This document shows positions 26,999-36,276 of a stretch of DNA of 64,000 nt, one piece after another. The stretch is taken from positions 42,600-106,599 of the forward strand of contig NZ_JAERTZ010000033.1 of the NCBI RefSeq assembly GCF_016746085.1. Reading direction: 5' to 3'. The stretch comes from Zobellella iuensis. GTDB lineage: Bacteria; Pseudomonadota; Gammaproteobacteria; Enterobacterales; Aeromonadaceae. Position 1 is the stretch's first letter, and every line of letters begins with the position of its first letter. Under the pieces are notes generated by a model. The model was not told the origin of the DNA. It was given only the letters and a program-made list of their open reading frames with translations, and searched no databases. The position numbers and the translations under genes are program-made.

Positions 26999-28627
26999 TC
27001 AGAGGCTGAATTTCTGCACCATGCGGCCGAGGCCATCCGCCAGCCTGCCCAGGTCTTCCGAGGCGCTCGAGGTCTGGCGGGCGCCGCCAGCTACCGCGTC
27101 CGACATCCTGTTGATCTGGCCCACACCGCGGCTCAGCTCGGCGGCGACCGCATTTTGCTGTTCGGTGGCGGCGGCTATCTGCATGTTCATGGCCGTCATC
27201 CGCTCCACCGCGGCGCTGATCTGGTGGAGCGAATCCACCGCCTGGCGCGCTTCCTTCACCCCGCCCTGGATCATGTTCCGGCTGTTGTCCATGGCCTGGG
27301 TTACCGCCTCCGCCCGCTGCTGCAGGCTGCCGATGGTCTGATTGATGTCGTCTATTGAGTCTTGTGTGCGCCGGGCCAGGTTGCGTACCTCGTCGGCCAC
27401 TACCGCGAAGCCCCGGCCCGACTCCCCGGCGCGGGCGGCCTCGATGGCGGCGTTGAGCGCCAGCAGGTTGGTCTGCTCGGCGATGTCGCGGATCACCTGC
27501 GACACCACCCCGATGCGGGCGCTGTCTTCCCGCAAGGCCTGGGCCAGTGCCCCGGCCTGTTCGATTTCTGCGGCCGCCACCTCAACCTGTTGGGTGGAGT
27601 GCAATACCACCTGGTTGCTCTGTGCGGTCTGGCTGGCCGCGTCACGGGCCGCGCCGGCGGCGTCGCTGGTATTGAGGGCAATCTCCTGGAAAGTGGCCTC
27701 CATCTGGTGCATGGCGGTGGCGATCTGGGCGATTTCCTGCTGCTGGCCGTGCAGGGCCCCCGACGATTGGGCGGAGAGCTGGCGCAGCTGGCCGGTGGCG
27801 CCGTCGAGACGGCTCAAACTGCCGGAGATTTCCTCCACCAGGGTGCGAATACCGGCCTGCATGGCGATAAAGTCATCGGCGGCCTGGCCCAGCTCATCCC
27901 GGGAGAAATGGTGCCTGTCCAGCGTTCGGCCCAACTGGCCGCTCTTGAGCAGAGCCATCTGCGCAATCAATAGGCCCAGGGGCAGGCTGATCTTGCGGTT
28001 GATGATCATCCCCATGGTCAGCATAAAGGCGGCCAGCAGCAGGCACAGCACCAACACCATAAGGCTGAGGGTGTCGATCACCGCCGACTCCTGATCCTTG
28101 ATGGTTTCCGCCTCGGCGGCGATCAGGCGCTGGGTGTCACTCAACAGAGTTACTATGGCGTCGAAGGGAGCCAGCATTTCGGTCAGCATCTTGACCCGGG
28201 CGGCGTCGATGTTGCCGTTGTCGATCAAGCCGATATAGTCATTCTGCATCCGCTTGTAGTCGGCAATTTTGTCGCGAAAATCATCGATAAAGTGGCGAAC
28301 ATCGGCACTGTCGGCCTGTTGTCGCATGGCCGCCAGATGGCGTTCCACCTGTTCGTCGTTGTGGGTAATCTTGCCCAGGATCTCCGCATGCTCCCGCGGG
28401 TCTATGGTCAGGCCGTAGTCGAGGGCGAAGCGGCGGTAGGTGACGGTGCTGTAGCGCAGGTTGGAGATGGTCTGCAGCAGGTTGATATTGCGCTCGACTA
28501 TGCCCTCCATCTGCTGCTTGATACCCTGCACCGAAAGATAGACGTAAAGGCTGAACGCCAGCACCGCCAGCAGCATGGCGGCGAAAGAACCGGTGAGTAA
28601 CGCCTTGATGGACAAACGATTGAGCAT
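26999..28627 (-). CDS. Methyl-accepting chemotaxis protein
   Basis: Chemoreceptor, 542 residues. Transmembrane helices at about 9-31 and 188-210 enclose a four-helix-bundle periplasmic sensor of about 155 residues; a HAMP-like segment about 210-265 follows. The cytoplasmic signalling hairpin shows [20 protein letters not shown] and [17 protein letters not shown] near residues 390-430, the CheA/CheW contact tip. There is no C-terminal NWETF-type receptor tail. It would feed the flagellar chemotaxis pathway, whose genes are not in this window. The ligand cannot be read from the sequence. Confidence 0.93.
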   Translation of the reverse strand: MLNRLSIKALLTGSFAAMLLAVLAFSLYVYLSVQGIKQQMEGIVERNINLLQTISNLRYSTVTYRRFALDYGLTIDPREHAEILGKITHNDEQVERHLAAMRQQADSADVRHFIDDFRDKIADYKRMQNDYIGLIDNGNIDAARVKMLTEMLAPFDAIVTLLSDTQRLIAAEAETIKDQESAVIDTLSLMVLVLCLLLAAFMLTMGMIINRKISLPLGLLIAQMALLKSGQLGRTLDRHHFSRDELGQAADDFIAMQAGIRTLVEEISGSLSRLDGATGQLRQLSAQSSGALHGQQQEIAQIATAMHQMEATFQEIALNTSDAAGAARDAASQTAQSNQVVLHSTQQVEVAAAEIEQAGALAQALREDSARIGVVSQVIRDIAEQTNLLALNAAIEAARAGESGRGFAVVADEVRNLARRTQDSIDDINQTIGSLQQRAEAVTQAMDNSRNMIQGGVKEARQAVDSLHQISAAVERMTAMNMQIAAATEQQNAVAAELSRGVGQINRMSDAVAGGARQTSSASEDLGRLADGLGRMVQKFSL

Positions 28628-28774
28628 ATCCTTGACTCCGTGGTGGGCAACACCGGGAGTATAAGGAACGGCGATTGAAAGATTAAATTTATAAAATCTC
28701 TCGATTCAATCGTTTTTGTCGATGTTACTGTGTATGGCGTCAGTGCCTGGATCGATCCGGCAGTATTCGGGACA

Positions 28775-29239
28775 TCAGTGTCGCTGATGCAGTGCCAGGC
28801 CCTGCAGGAAATTGCGCAAGAACTGATCGCCGCATTGCTGGTAGTGCTTGTGGCCGGGTTTGCGGAACAGGGAAGTCAGTTCCGATTTGCCCACATTGAA
28901 GCCGGCCTGGGCCAGCATGGCGAGGATGTCGTCTTCCTTCAGTTCCAGCGCCACCCGCAGCTTCTTGAAGACCAGGTTGTTGACAGGCTCGGCGACGGCG
29001 GGCCGGGTAACGGGGCCGCCTTCCCTCGGGCCGCGGCGCTGCAGGATCAGGCCGTCGAGAAAGGCCAGCAGCTGCTGATCACCGCAGCTCTGGTAATGGG
29101 CTTCGTCTTCCTTGGCCAGCCAGGCCAGCAGTTGTGGCTCGGTGACGTCGGTATCCGCCAGCCGGAACAGGGCGATGGCCTCGGCATCGGGCAGGTTCAG
29201 GGCATAGCGAAGGCGGCGCAGGATATCGTTATTGGTCAT
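28775..29239 (-). CDS. yehS: YehS-like DUF1456 protein
   Basis: Cytoplasmic protein, 154 residues, built of two similar halves: MTNNDILRRLRYALNLPD and VFKKLRVALELKEDDI each begin a DUF1456 unit, ending in the matching CGDQQLLAFLDGL and CGDQFLRNFLQGL. The internal duplication is typical of YehS; function is unknown. The gene overlaps the preceding RRM gene by 11 bases, with its ribosome site (GGAGGAAAA) inside that gene, so the two are translationally coupled. Confidence 0.85.
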   Translation of the reverse strand: MTNNDILRRLRYALNLPDAEAIALFRLADTDVTEPQLLAWLAKEDEAHYQSCGDQQLLAFLDGLILQRRGPREGGPVTRPAVAEPVNNLVFKKLRVALELKEDDILAMLAQAGFNVGKSELTSLFRKPGHKHYQQCGDQFLRNFLQGLALHQRH

Positions 29240-29495
29240 GGCCGTTTTCCTCCGCCTTGGTGTCGGCTTTCTTCACCCGGATTTTCTGGCCGTCCACTTC
29301 GGTGCCGTTCAGGCTCTTGATGGCGGCTTTGGCCTGGGAGGGGTTGGGCATAAAGGCGAAGCCGAAACCTTTGGAATTTTTGGTGTTGGGATCCATCACC
29401 AGATGGAAATAATGCACCAGGCCGTAAGGGGCCAACAGGGACAGCACTTTTTGCTCTGTGGTGAGGCGGGACAGGCCCCGGATCATGATTTTCAT
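29229..29495 (-). CDS. RRM-type RNA-binding protein
   Basis: Small protein, 88 residues, one RNA recognition motif. RNP2 appears as IMIRGLS at the start, RNP1 as KGFGFAFM near 43; a short charged tail (KKADTKAEENGHDQ) follows. Such single-RRM proteins are found in many marine gammaproteobacteria and cyanobacteria, often linked to cold response; the target RNA is unknown. Overlap with yehS suggests a two-gene unit. The 152-base gap upstream (29496-29647) shows no gene. Confidence 0.85.
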   Translation of the reverse strand: MKIMIRGLSRLTTEQKVLSLLAPYGLVHYFHLVMDPNTKNSKGFGFAFMPNPSQAKAAIKSLNGTEVDGQKIRVKKADTKAEENGHDQ

Positions 29496-29647
29496 TGGGT
29501 TCTCCAGTACTGCCCTGGGTCGGCAGCGGGTGCGGGGTTGGCGGCGGGCAAGCAGGGCGGGCCGGACGCAAAAGGGCGGCGAGTGTAACAGGTCCCGCCG
29601 GCAGCGTCAGCCCCGGCTGGCGTAAAAATCACCAGTTCGGGTGGCGG

Positions 29648-30370
29648 TTATTTAAAGTACGTGCGGATGTCGGCGGCGGGAGGTGGCGGAGCGAGATCCA
29701 GGCCCTGGCCCAGCTCCTCGATCAGCAGCCTGAAGCAGCTCATCCGTGCCTGGTGCTTGCTGTTGGCATCGATGCGGTGCCAGGGCGCCACCTCGCTGTG
29801 GGTGCGTTCCAGCATCTCGTCCCGGGCTTGCCGGTAGTCCTGCCATTTTGCCCTGTTGCGCAGATCCTCGGGGGTGAGCTTCCACTGCTTGGCCGGATCC
29901 CGGTAGCGGGCCTGGAAGCGGTCGAGCTGGGTGTCGGCGCTGATGTCCAGCCAGATCTTCACCAACCGTACATGTTCGGCGGTGATGGTGCGCTCGAACT
30001 CGTTGATCTCCCGGTAGGCCCTTTTCCAGGCGTCCGGCTCGGCGAAGCCCTCCACCCGCTCCACCAGCACCCGGCCGTACCAGGAGCGGTCGAACACCGC
30101 CCAGCGGCCCTGGGACGGCAGCCGCTGCCAGAACCGTTGCAGCCAGTGCTGCTCCCGCTCCCGGGCGTCGGGGGCGGCGATGGGCCAGACGCTGAGCCAG
30201 CGCGGATCCAGGCACCAGGCCAGCCGGCGGATGATGCCGCCCTTGCCGGCGGCGTCGGGCCCTTCCAGCACGATCACCGCACTCCGTCCCTGGCGGCCCA
30301 TGGCCTGGTGGATCAGCGCCAGCTGTTTCTGCAGGGGCTTGAGCTCTTCCTTGTGTTGTTGTTTATTCAT
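29648..30370 (-). CDS. Polyphosphate kinase 2 family protein
   Basis: P-loop kinase of the PPK2 family, 240 residues, single domain. Walker A is LEGPDAAGKGGIIRR near 36; the lid and Walker B region are FDRSWYGRVLVERVEGF near 93, and KIWLDISADTQLDRFQAR near 140. Such enzymes move phosphate between polyphosphate and nucleotides. Length and the short N-terminus fit class I/III rather than the duplicated class II; nucleotide preference (AMP or ADP/GDP) cannot be set from sequence by eye. AAGGACC lies ahead of the start. Confidence 0.85.
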   Translation of the reverse strand: MNKQQHKEELKPLQKQLALIHQAMGRQGRSAVIVLEGPDAAGKGGIIRRLAWCLDPRWLSVWPIAAPDAREREQHWLQRFWQRLPSQGRWAVFDRSWYGRVLVERVEGFAEPDAWKRAYREINEFERTITAEHVRLVKIWLDISADTQLDRFQARYRDPAKQWKLTPEDLRNRAKWQDYRQARDEMLERTHSEVAPWHRIDANSKHQARMSCFRLLIEELGQGLDLAPPPPAADIRTYFK

Positions 30371-30439
30371 CTTGTGGTCCTTGTGCCCGCTCGGGGAAAG
30401 ACTGCCGCAGCAGCCTGGTTTAGGGTAGTTCAGGGTCCG

Positions 30440-30904
30440 CTACAGCGGCAGGGGGCCGTTCTCCTTGACGGTGCGGATGGCGAAGCTGCTGTCCACGGTT
30501 TGGATCATCGGCAGCTTCTGCAGCCGGCGCACCCATTGCTCGAAGCCCTGCAGATCGGCGCTGACCACCTGCAGCAGGTAGTCGAAGGCGCCGGACACGG
30601 TGTGGCAGTTGATCACCTCGGGCATGTCCCGCACCGCCTGCTCGAACTGATCCACCAGCGCATCCCGGTGCTGGCTGAGCCTGACCTGCACGAAGATGGT
30701 GATGCCCAGCCCCAGCTTGCCCTTGTTCAGGCAGGCCCGGTAGCCCGCGATCAACCCGTCCTGCTCGAAGCGGCGCACCCGCCGGGCGCAGGGGGAGGGC
30801 GACAGGCTGACCCGCTCCGACAGCTCGGCGGTGGTGAGTCTGGCGTCCTGCTGCAGGGCATCCAGCAGCAGGCGATCGATGCGGTCCAGTTTGGCGGCGG
30901 TCAT
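30440..30904 (-). CDS. Lrp/AsnC-family transcription regulator
   Basis: Regulator of 154 residues. Helix-turn-helix about 5-55 (LDRIDRLLLDALQQDARLTTAELSERV, then CARRVRRFEQDG); the RAM effector-binding domain covers about 65-145, with VSGAFDYLLQVVSADL the usual GxxDY loop. It likely binds an amino acid and controls the divergent EamA-type exporter, since a perfect 10-base-arm palindrome lies in the 138-base spacer. No strong ribosome site is visible, but the start agrees with family length. Confidence 0.88.
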   Translation of the reverse strand: MTAAKLDRIDRLLLDALQQDARLTTAELSERVSLSPSPCARRVRRFEQDGLIAGYRACLNKGKLGLGITIFVQVRLSQHRDALVDQFEQAVRDMPEVINCHTVSGAFDYLLQVVSADLQGFEQWVRRLQKLPMIQTVDSSFAIRTVKENGPLPL

Positions 30905-30935
30905 GGCTTGGCTCTTGTTGCTGTTTGTATGGGTT

Positions 30936-30970
30936 TTATTGGCTCAGCGAGCCAATAACTGTGGTTATTG
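30936..30970. promoter_or_regulatory. Two overlapping palindromes between the Lrp and EamA genes
   Basis: First, TTATTGGCTC-AGC-GAGCCAATAA (30936-30958), arms of 10 without mismatch. Second, CAATAAC-TGTG-GTTATTG (30953-30970), which shares its left arm with the right arm of the first. Likely Lrp-family operators. Confidence 0.65.
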
Positions 30971-31042
30971 TGCGCCACTTTGCCAACATCAGCCAGGCCG
31001 ACCGGCGCACAATCTAGGCTCTTATCCAGCGGAGTCTGTGCC

Positions 31043-31981
31043 ATGTCCCACGCCACCCTGACCCAAGTGGTTCCCCTCAACGCCAACGCCGCCCAGCGCG
31101 GGCTCGGCTACCTGGCCGCCACCGGCACCGTGCTGATCTGGTCGGTCTATTTTCTGTCGCTGCGGCTGGGGGCCCTGTCGCCCCTGGGGCCGCTGGACAT
31201 CACCCTGTTCCGCTACGCCGTGCCCGGGCTGGTGCTGCTGCCGCTGCTGCTGGCCCGGCGGGCGCGGATCCGGGCGGTGAACCCGTTGTGGCTGCTGGGC
31301 ATGGTGCTGGGCGCCGGCCTGCCGTTTTTCCTGCTCAGCGTGCTCGGCATGGGGCTGGCGCCGGTGGTGCAGGGCAGCACCCTGATCCCCGGCACCGCGC
31401 CCCTGTTCGTGTCCCTGCTGGCGGCCTGGGTGTTCGGCCAGCGGGTGCCGCCCTGGCGCAGGATCGGGCTGGCCACGGTGCTGGCGGGGGTGCTCTGCCT
31501 GCTGTGGCAGGGCATGAACGAAAGCGGTGAGCTGGGCCTGGGTCAACTGCTGTTTTTGCTGTGCAGCCTGCTGTGGGCCCTGTTCACCATTTGCGTGCGC
31601 CAGAGCGGGCTCCGGCCGCTGGAGGCGGCGGCGGTGGTGACGGTGCCCAACGGCATTCTGGTGGTGGCCTGGCTGCTGTTCGGCCAGACCCCGCTCACCC
31701 TGGGCCAGGTGCCGATGCAGGAATGGCTGGCCCAACTGCTGGTGCAGGGGCTGGTGGTGGGCCTGGGCGCGGGCTTTTTGTTCGGCTATGCCATCGGCCG
31801 GCTGGGTGCCGAGATCAGCGCCGCCATCGGTTCCCTGACCCCGGTGTGCGCCACCCTGCTGGCCTGGTGCTGGCTGGGCGAGCAAATCACGCCCCTCACC
31901 GGCCTGGGCCTGGGGCTGGTGACCCTGGGGGTGATCGGCGCCAGCGGTCTGGTGAGCCGGGCGCGGCAGGAGAACGGCTAG
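31043..31981 (+). CDS. EamA/DMT-family transporter
   Basis: Membrane protein, 312 residues, ten hydrophobic segments in two EamA halves (first about 15-150, second about 165-305). Drug/metabolite superfamily members of this kind export amino acids or related metabolites; a divergent Lrp-type regulator supports an amino-acid substrate, by inference. The ATG at 31043 with GGAG nine bases upstream is preferred over a start 75 bases earlier, which would read through the operator palindromes' flank and add a non-membrane leader. Confidence 0.87.
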   Translation: MSHATLTQVVPLNANAAQRGLGYLAATGTVLIWSVYFLSLRLGALSPLGPLDITLFRYAVPGLVLLPLLLARRARIRAVNPLWLLGMVLGAGLPFFLLSVLGMGLAPVVQGSTLIPGTAPLFVSLLAAWVFGQRVPPWRRIGLATVLAGVLCLLWQGMNESGELGLGQLLFLLCSLLWALFTICVRQSGLRPLEAAAVVTVPNGILVVAWLLFGQTPLTLGQVPMQEWLAQLLVQGLVVGLGAGFLFGYAIGRLGAEISAAIGSLTPVCATLLAWCWLGEQITPLTGLGLGLVTLGVIGASGLVSRARQENG

Positions 31982-31990
31982 CCCGCTGTC

Positions 31991-32021
31991 TTGGGGCGCC
32001 AGCGGCCCGCCCGCGCCCCAA
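31991..32021. terminator. Hairpin after the EamA gene, related to the urt spacer repeat
   Basis: TTGGGGCG at 31991 pairs with CGCCCCAA ending at 32021. The left part (TTGGGGCGC, then GCGGCCCGCCCGC) is nearly the same as the arm at 1035-1058. It lies between convergent genes and may end transcription, though it has no T-run. Confidence 0.45.
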
Positions 32022-32058
32022 GAACCGTCGCTGCCTCAGTATTAAGCCAGACGGTGTT

Positions 32059-33069
32059 CTAGTCCGCGGTTTGGCTATCCCGGCTCAGCTTGAGGTAGAC
32101 CCCCAGGCCGGCCAGCATGGCCACCGCCGCCATCAGCATCCAGACCGCGTTGATCAGCTGGTTGCCGACGTCGCCGCCGTCGAGCAACGACTTGAACATC
32201 AACAGCAAGGCTTCGATGGATACCGCGATGATGATGGCCGCCATAAAGCGGGAGATGGTGCGCCGGGTCGAGTCGTGGTGGTGGATGTCCTTGTTCACCA
32301 GCACCTCTTCCTCGAGGATGGTCTTGCCCAGATCGAAGATCGACATGCCCAGGGTGATCAGGATGACGATGCCGAAGGCCCCGGTGGCCACATGGTTGTT
32401 TTCGTCGAACAGCGAGAACAGGGATTCCAGCGCCGAATAGAGCAACAGGGCCGCCACCACGATCAGCAGGCCGCCGATAAGGCCGTAGATCCACTGGAAG
32501 TAGTGGTGGCAGCGAAAGCGCATCTCGTCGCCGTTGAGGTAGGAGATCAGGCGGCGCAGGTTGAAGTTGATCACCAGGTAGCCGCGATCCCGGCCCTGCT
32601 CGTCCACCAGGTGCTGCACCACCGAAATCGCCAGCTGGTGGGTGGCGTTGGACAGGTAGGGGCGGGTGACCACCACGGCGTTGCTGCTCTGCCTGGCGGC
32701 CAGGACATAGGGGCGCTGGCTGCGGTCGCTGCCCTTGCCCAGCGAGCGTCGCTTGCGCTCGCTCATGGTGGGGCTGTAGGCGGAGTCCGTCAGCTGGATG
32801 CCGTTGCCGTCCAGGCTGTAGAGCAGCTCCACGAAGGGATAGGCCCGGCTGAGGTAATTGATGGTCTGCTGCTGGGCCTGTTGGCTTTGCAGCAACTCCA
32901 GCCCGTTCAGGCTGGTCATGATCGACTCCATCAGGCTGTGAATAACGGATTCGTATTGCTGGTACTGTGCCAGCAGGCGGAAATGGTTGTGTGTGCTCAC
33001 GGCGGAGAAATTCTCTGGGGTCTGGGATTGGGTGGCTGGGAGCACGACTGTAGCGCAGCAAGATGACAT
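32059..33069 (-). CDS. PDC-sensor-like domain protein with four C-terminal membrane segments
   Basis: Protein of 336 residues as started at 33069; a start at 33153 would add 28 residues and cannot be excluded, as neither has a good ribosome site. Residues about 20-175 resemble a PDC/Cache sensor (RPYVLAARQSSNAVVVTRPYLS, then RGYLVINFNLRRLISYL). Four hydrophobic segments follow at about 190-335, with a charged cytoplasmic-type loop VNKDIHHHDSTRRTISR between the second and third. Unusually, no membrane helix precedes the sensor and no kinase, cyclase or methyl-acceptor output domain follows. Function unknown. Confidence 0.7.
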   Translation of the reverse strand: MSSCCATVVLPATQSQTPENFSAVSTHNHFRLLAQYQQYESVIHSLMESIMTSLNGLELLQSQQAQQQTINYLSRAYPFVELLYSLDGNGIQLTDSAYSPTMSERKRRSLGKGSDRSQRPYVLAARQSSNAVVVTRPYLSNATHQLAISVVQHLVDEQGRDRGYLVINFNLRRLISYLNGDEMRFRCHHYFQWIYGLIGGLLIVVAALLLYSALESLFSLFDENNHVATGAFGIVILITLGMSIFDLGKTILEEEVLVNKDIHHHDSTRRTISRFMAAIIIAVSIEALLLMFKSLLDGGDVGNQLINAVWMLMAAVAMLAGLGVYLKLSRDSQTAD

Positions 33070-33190
33070 TATTCGAGCGCCGAACAAAAAATTGCCGAAA
33101 GTTGTGATCTCGCCAGGGGTGGGGGCGCGGTGGCGGGTGGCCATGGGGAACAATATGCCCGTGCGGTAGCACGGGCCGGGAATGATGGGG

Positions 33191-33820
33191 TTAGCGCGAC
33201 AGACTGGCGGAGGCCAGCAAGGCGCCGAAGCCGGTCAGCAGCACGCCGAACACCCGATCGACCCAGTGGCGCAGCGCCATCATGCGGGAACGCACTGGGC
33301 CGGCCGAGAAGAGCAGGGCCACCAGGGAAAACCAGAGCAGGTGAGCCAGCGAAATAAAGGCGCCGTAGCCGAGCTGGACGGCCAGCGGGGTGCCCGGCTG
33401 TACCACCTGCATGAACAGGCTGACGACGAAGACGGTGGTCTTGGGGTTGAGCGCATTGGTCAGGAATCCCGCCCTGAACGCGCCCAGATCCGACAGCGCC
33501 GCTGCCGCGCCGCCGTTCCCGTCGTTCTTCCCATCGTCCAGCGGTGTGCTTTTCAGCATCCTGATGCCCAGCCAGATCAGATAGGCGGCACCGGCCAGCT
33601 TCAGCAGGTTGAACAGCCAGATCGACTGGGTCATCAACAGGCCCACGCCGAGCAGGGTGTAGCTCAGGTGTACCAGCACGCCCGCGCCGATACCGACGGC
33701 AGTCAGCACGCCGGCCCGGCGCGAAAGCAGCAGGCTGTTGCGCGATACCAGGGCGAAGTCCGGCCCCGGGCTTATCACCGCCAGCATGGTTATTGTGATC
33801 AAAGCTATCATTTCGGTCAT
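33191..33820 (-). CDS. LysE/RhtB-family amino-acid exporter
   Basis: Inner-membrane exporter, 209 residues, about six hydrophobic segments. Family signature MLAVISPGPDFALVSRNSL at the N-terminus and FRAGFLTNALNPKTTVF near 115. Members export amino acids or homoserine lactone-like compounds; the exact substrate is unknown. GAGGAT precedes the start. It is divergent from a GcvA-type LysR gene with only 64 bases between starts, so joint regulation is likely. Confidence 0.9.
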   Translation of the reverse strand: MTEMIALITITMLAVISPGPDFALVSRNSLLLSRRAGVLTAVGIGAGVLVHLSYTLLGVGLLMTQSIWLFNLLKLAGAAYLIWLGIRMLKSTPLDDGKNDGNGGAAAALSDLGAFRAGFLTNALNPKTTVFVVSLFMQVVQPGTPLAVQLGYGAFISLAHLLWFSLVALLFSAGPVRSRMMALRHWVDRVFGVLLTGFGALLASASLSR

Positions 33821-33842
33821 GTTTATCCTCGATGGGTTCGAC

Positions 33843-33878
33843 TATTATCCGCAATATATTGGATGGAGTGGGATAATA
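33843..33878. promoter_or_regulatory. Inverted repeat in the LysE/LysR divergent spacer
   Basis: TATTATCC (33843-33850) and GGATAATA (33871-33878) are perfect inverted arms 20 bases apart, covering most of the 64-base spacer. Candidate binding site of the LysR-type regulator. Confidence 0.5.
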
Positions 33879-33884
33879 AAAACG

Positions 33885-34808
33885 ATGAATACTGACATCT
33901 ATTGTGAGCAAAACTCACAGAACAAGGGCGCCAGGCTGCCCTCTTTGGCCGCGTTGCGCTGCTTCGAGGCGGCGGCCGGTACCGAGAGCTTCAGCCGCGC
34001 CGCCGAGCGATTGAACCTGACCCATGGTGCCATCAGCCGGGCCGTGCGGCTGCTGGAGGATGAATTGGGCGTGGCCCTGTTCGAGCGGAGGGGGCGGCGG
34101 GTGTTCTTGACCGACGCCGGCCGTAAGCTGGCCGAGGCGGTACGGCAGGGATTCGGCATGATTGCCGCGACCGCCCGGGAGCTGCGCGAGTCGGGGAAGA
34201 GCAGGCCCTTGACCATCTCCTGCGAACCCACCTTGCTGATGCGCTGGCTTATTCCGCGCCTGCCGCAATTCCAGGCGTTGCATCCCGACGTATCGGTCCA
34301 ACTGGTGGCCGGTGGCGGCCCCGTCGGGTTCGAGGGTGGCATCGACCTGGCCATCAGGCGCAACGATTTCGACTGGCCGGCCCACTACCATGCGGTGCGG
34401 CTGTTTGACGAGCGCACCGGCCCCGTGTGCCGTGCCGATCGGATAGCGGAGTTCATCCGGCAGGACGACGATGGCGTGGCGCATCTCCGTCCGGACGCCA
34501 CCCGCCTCCACTCCCGCACCCGCCCCGAGGCCTGGGCGAGCTGGTGGCGGGGAATGGGCGAAGATAGCGACGAGGCGCCCGGGCAGGTATTCGAGCATTT
34601 CTATTTCAGCCTGCAGGCGGCGACAGCGGGCATTGGCGTCGCCATCGGGCCCTGGCCGCTGGTGTGCGACGACATCGACGGCGGCATCCTGGCCGCCCCA
34701 TTCGGGTTTCGCACCGACGGCAGCGGTTATTATCTGCTGGCACCCAAAGCGTTCGGGCAGAGCAGTTCTCAGGGGTATTTTCAGCGCTGGCTGCATTCCC
34801 TGGTATAA
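33885..34808 (+). CDS. LysR-family regulator, GcvA-like branch
   Basis: Regulator of 307 residues, helix-turn-helix about 15-75 (LPSLAALRCFEAAAGTESFSRAAERLNLTHGAISRAVR), the wording typical of the GcvA branch. The effector domain follows (GVAIGPWPLVCDDIDGGIL near 260). The start at 33885 avoids overlap with the divergent exporter; an upstream in-frame start would overlap it by 83 bases. It most likely regulates the neighbouring LysE-type exporter. Confidence 0.83.
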   Translation: MNTDIYCEQNSQNKGARLPSLAALRCFEAAAGTESFSRAAERLNLTHGAISRAVRLLEDELGVALFERRGRRVFLTDAGRKLAEAVRQGFGMIAATARELRESGKSRPLTISCEPTLLMRWLIPRLPQFQALHPDVSVQLVAGGGPVGFEGGIDLAIRRNDFDWPAHYHAVRLFDERTGPVCRADRIAEFIRQDDDGVAHLRPDATRLHSRTRPEAWASWWRGMGEDSDEAPGQVFEHFYFSLQAATAGIGVAIGPWPLVCDDIDGGILAAPFGFRTDGSGYYLLAPKAFGQSSSQGYFQRWLHSLV

Positions 34809-34836
34809 GAAGGCAGTCAGGTGGGCATTTTCTTGT

Positions 34837-36198
34837 TCACTTCCCGATACAAAAGCTCGAGAAAATCCTTCCCAGCAGGTCGTCGGAGCTGAATGCGCCG
34901 GTGATCTGGCTGAGTTGCTCCTGGGCCAGGCGCAGTTCTTCCGCCACCAGTTCGCCGGCCATGTACACCTCGAGCTGCTCCTTGGCCATGATCAGGTGCT
35001 GATCGGCGTGGTGCAGGGCGTCCAGGTGGCGGCGGCGGGCGCTGAAGCCGCCCTCGGTGCCGCTCTGGTAGCCCATGCAGGCCTTGAGGTGTTCCCTGAG
35101 GGCGTCGATGCCGAGGCCGGTCTTGGCGGAAATGGGGTAGACCGGGTGTTCGCCGTCGCTCACCACGGTCAGCGCTTCGCCGCTCAGATCCGCCTTGTTG
35201 CGCACCACCGTCAGCCCGATGTGCACCGGCAGGCGGTCGACGAAGTCGGGCCAGATCTCGCGCGGGTGCAGGGCACTGGTGGTGGTGCCGTCCACCATGA
35301 ACAGGATGCGGTCGGCCTGCTCGATTTCGCTCCAGGCCCGCTCTATGCCGATGCGCTCCACCGCGTCGGTGGCCTCGCGCAGGCCGGCGGTGTCGATAAC
35401 GTGCAGCGGCATGCCGTCGATATGGATGTATTCCCGCAGCACGTCGCGGGTGGTGCCGGCGATGTCGGTGACGATGGCCGACTCCTTGCCGGCCAGGGCG
35501 TTGAGCAGGCTGGACTTGCCGGCGTTGGGCCGGCCGGCGATCACCACCTTCATGCCGTCGCGCATGATGGCGCCCTGGCGGGCCTGGCGCTGCACTTCGG
35601 CCAGCCGGTCCATGATGCCGTACAGCTCGCCGGCGATTTTGCCGTCGGAGAGGAAGTCCACTTCCTCCTCGGGAAAGTCGATGGCCGCCTCCACGTAGAT
35701 GCGCAGGTTAATAAGCGCGTCCACCAGGCCGTGGATATGGGCCGAGAACTCGCCCTGCAGCGACTGCAGCGCCGAGCGGGCGGCCTGCTCGCTGGAGGCT
35801 TCGATCAGATCGGCGATGGCCTCGGCCTGGGCCAGGTCCAGCTTGTCGTTGAGGAAGGCGCGTTCGCTGAACTCGCCGGCCCGGGCCGGGCGCAGGCCGG
35901 GCAGGGCCAGGATACGGCGCACCAGCATGTCCAGCACCACGGGGCCGCCGTGGCCCTGCAGCTCGAGCACGTCTTCGCCGGTGAAGCTGTGGGGGCCCTT
36001 GAACAGCAGGGCGATGCCCTGGTCCAGTACCTGGCCCTGCTCGTCCTGGAACGGCAGGTAGTCGGCATGGCGCACCCTGGGCACCTTGCCGAGCACGGCC
36101 TGGGCCACGGCCTCGGCCCGGGGGCCGGAGACCCGGATGATTCCTACGCCGCCGCGTCCGGGGGCGGTGGCCTGGGCGACGATGGTTTCGTTAGACAT
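34837..36198 (-). CDS. mnmE: tRNA modification GTPase MnmE
   Basis: 453 residues, normal length. The N-terminal folate-binding domain starts [23 protein letters not shown]; the G domain near 215-380 shows [21 protein letters not shown] and DTAGLR; the C-terminal CIGK carries the catalytic cysteine. With MnmG (not in this window) it installs cmnm5 groups at the wobble U34 of certain tRNAs. The start ATG 36198 has GGAG six bases upstream, better than the GTG four codons earlier. It lies directly after the yidC terminator, an order conserved across gammaproteobacteria. Confidence 0.96.
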   Translation of the reverse strand: MSNETIVAQATAPGRGGVGIIRVSGPRAEAVAQAVLGKVPRVRHADYLPFQDEQGQVLDQGIALLFKGPHSFTGEDVLELQGHGGPVVLDMLVRRILALPGLRPARAGEFSERAFLNDKLDLAQAEAIADLIEASSEQAARSALQSLQGEFSAHIHGLVDALINLRIYVEAAIDFPEEEVDFLSDGKIAGELYGIMDRLAEVQRQARQGAIMRDGMKVVIAGRPNAGKSSLLNALAGKESAIVTDIAGTTRDVLREYIHIDGMPLHVIDTAGLREATDAVERIGIERAWSEIEQADRILFMVDGTTTSALHPREIWPDFVDRLPVHIGLTVVRNKADLSGEALTVVSDGEHPVYPISAKTGLGIDALREHLKACMGYQSGTEGGFSARRRHLDALHHADQHLIMAKEQLEVYMAGELVAEELRLAQEQLSQITGAFSSDDLLGRIFSSFCIGK

Positions 36199-36214
36199 GC
36201 ATGACTCCACAACA

Positions 36215-36241
36215 ACAAAAAAGGCGGCCTTCAGGCCGCCT
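36215..36241 (-). terminator. Terminator between yidC and mnmE
   Basis: On the minus strand AGGCGGCC-TGAA-GGCCGCCT is followed by TTTTTT. It would end most yidC-operon transcription 17 bases before mnmE, so mnmE depends on readthrough or its own promoter. Confidence 0.85.
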
Positions 36242-36276
36242 AGTGTATTGGTTTAACGTCTTCCGGGCCAGAGGCC

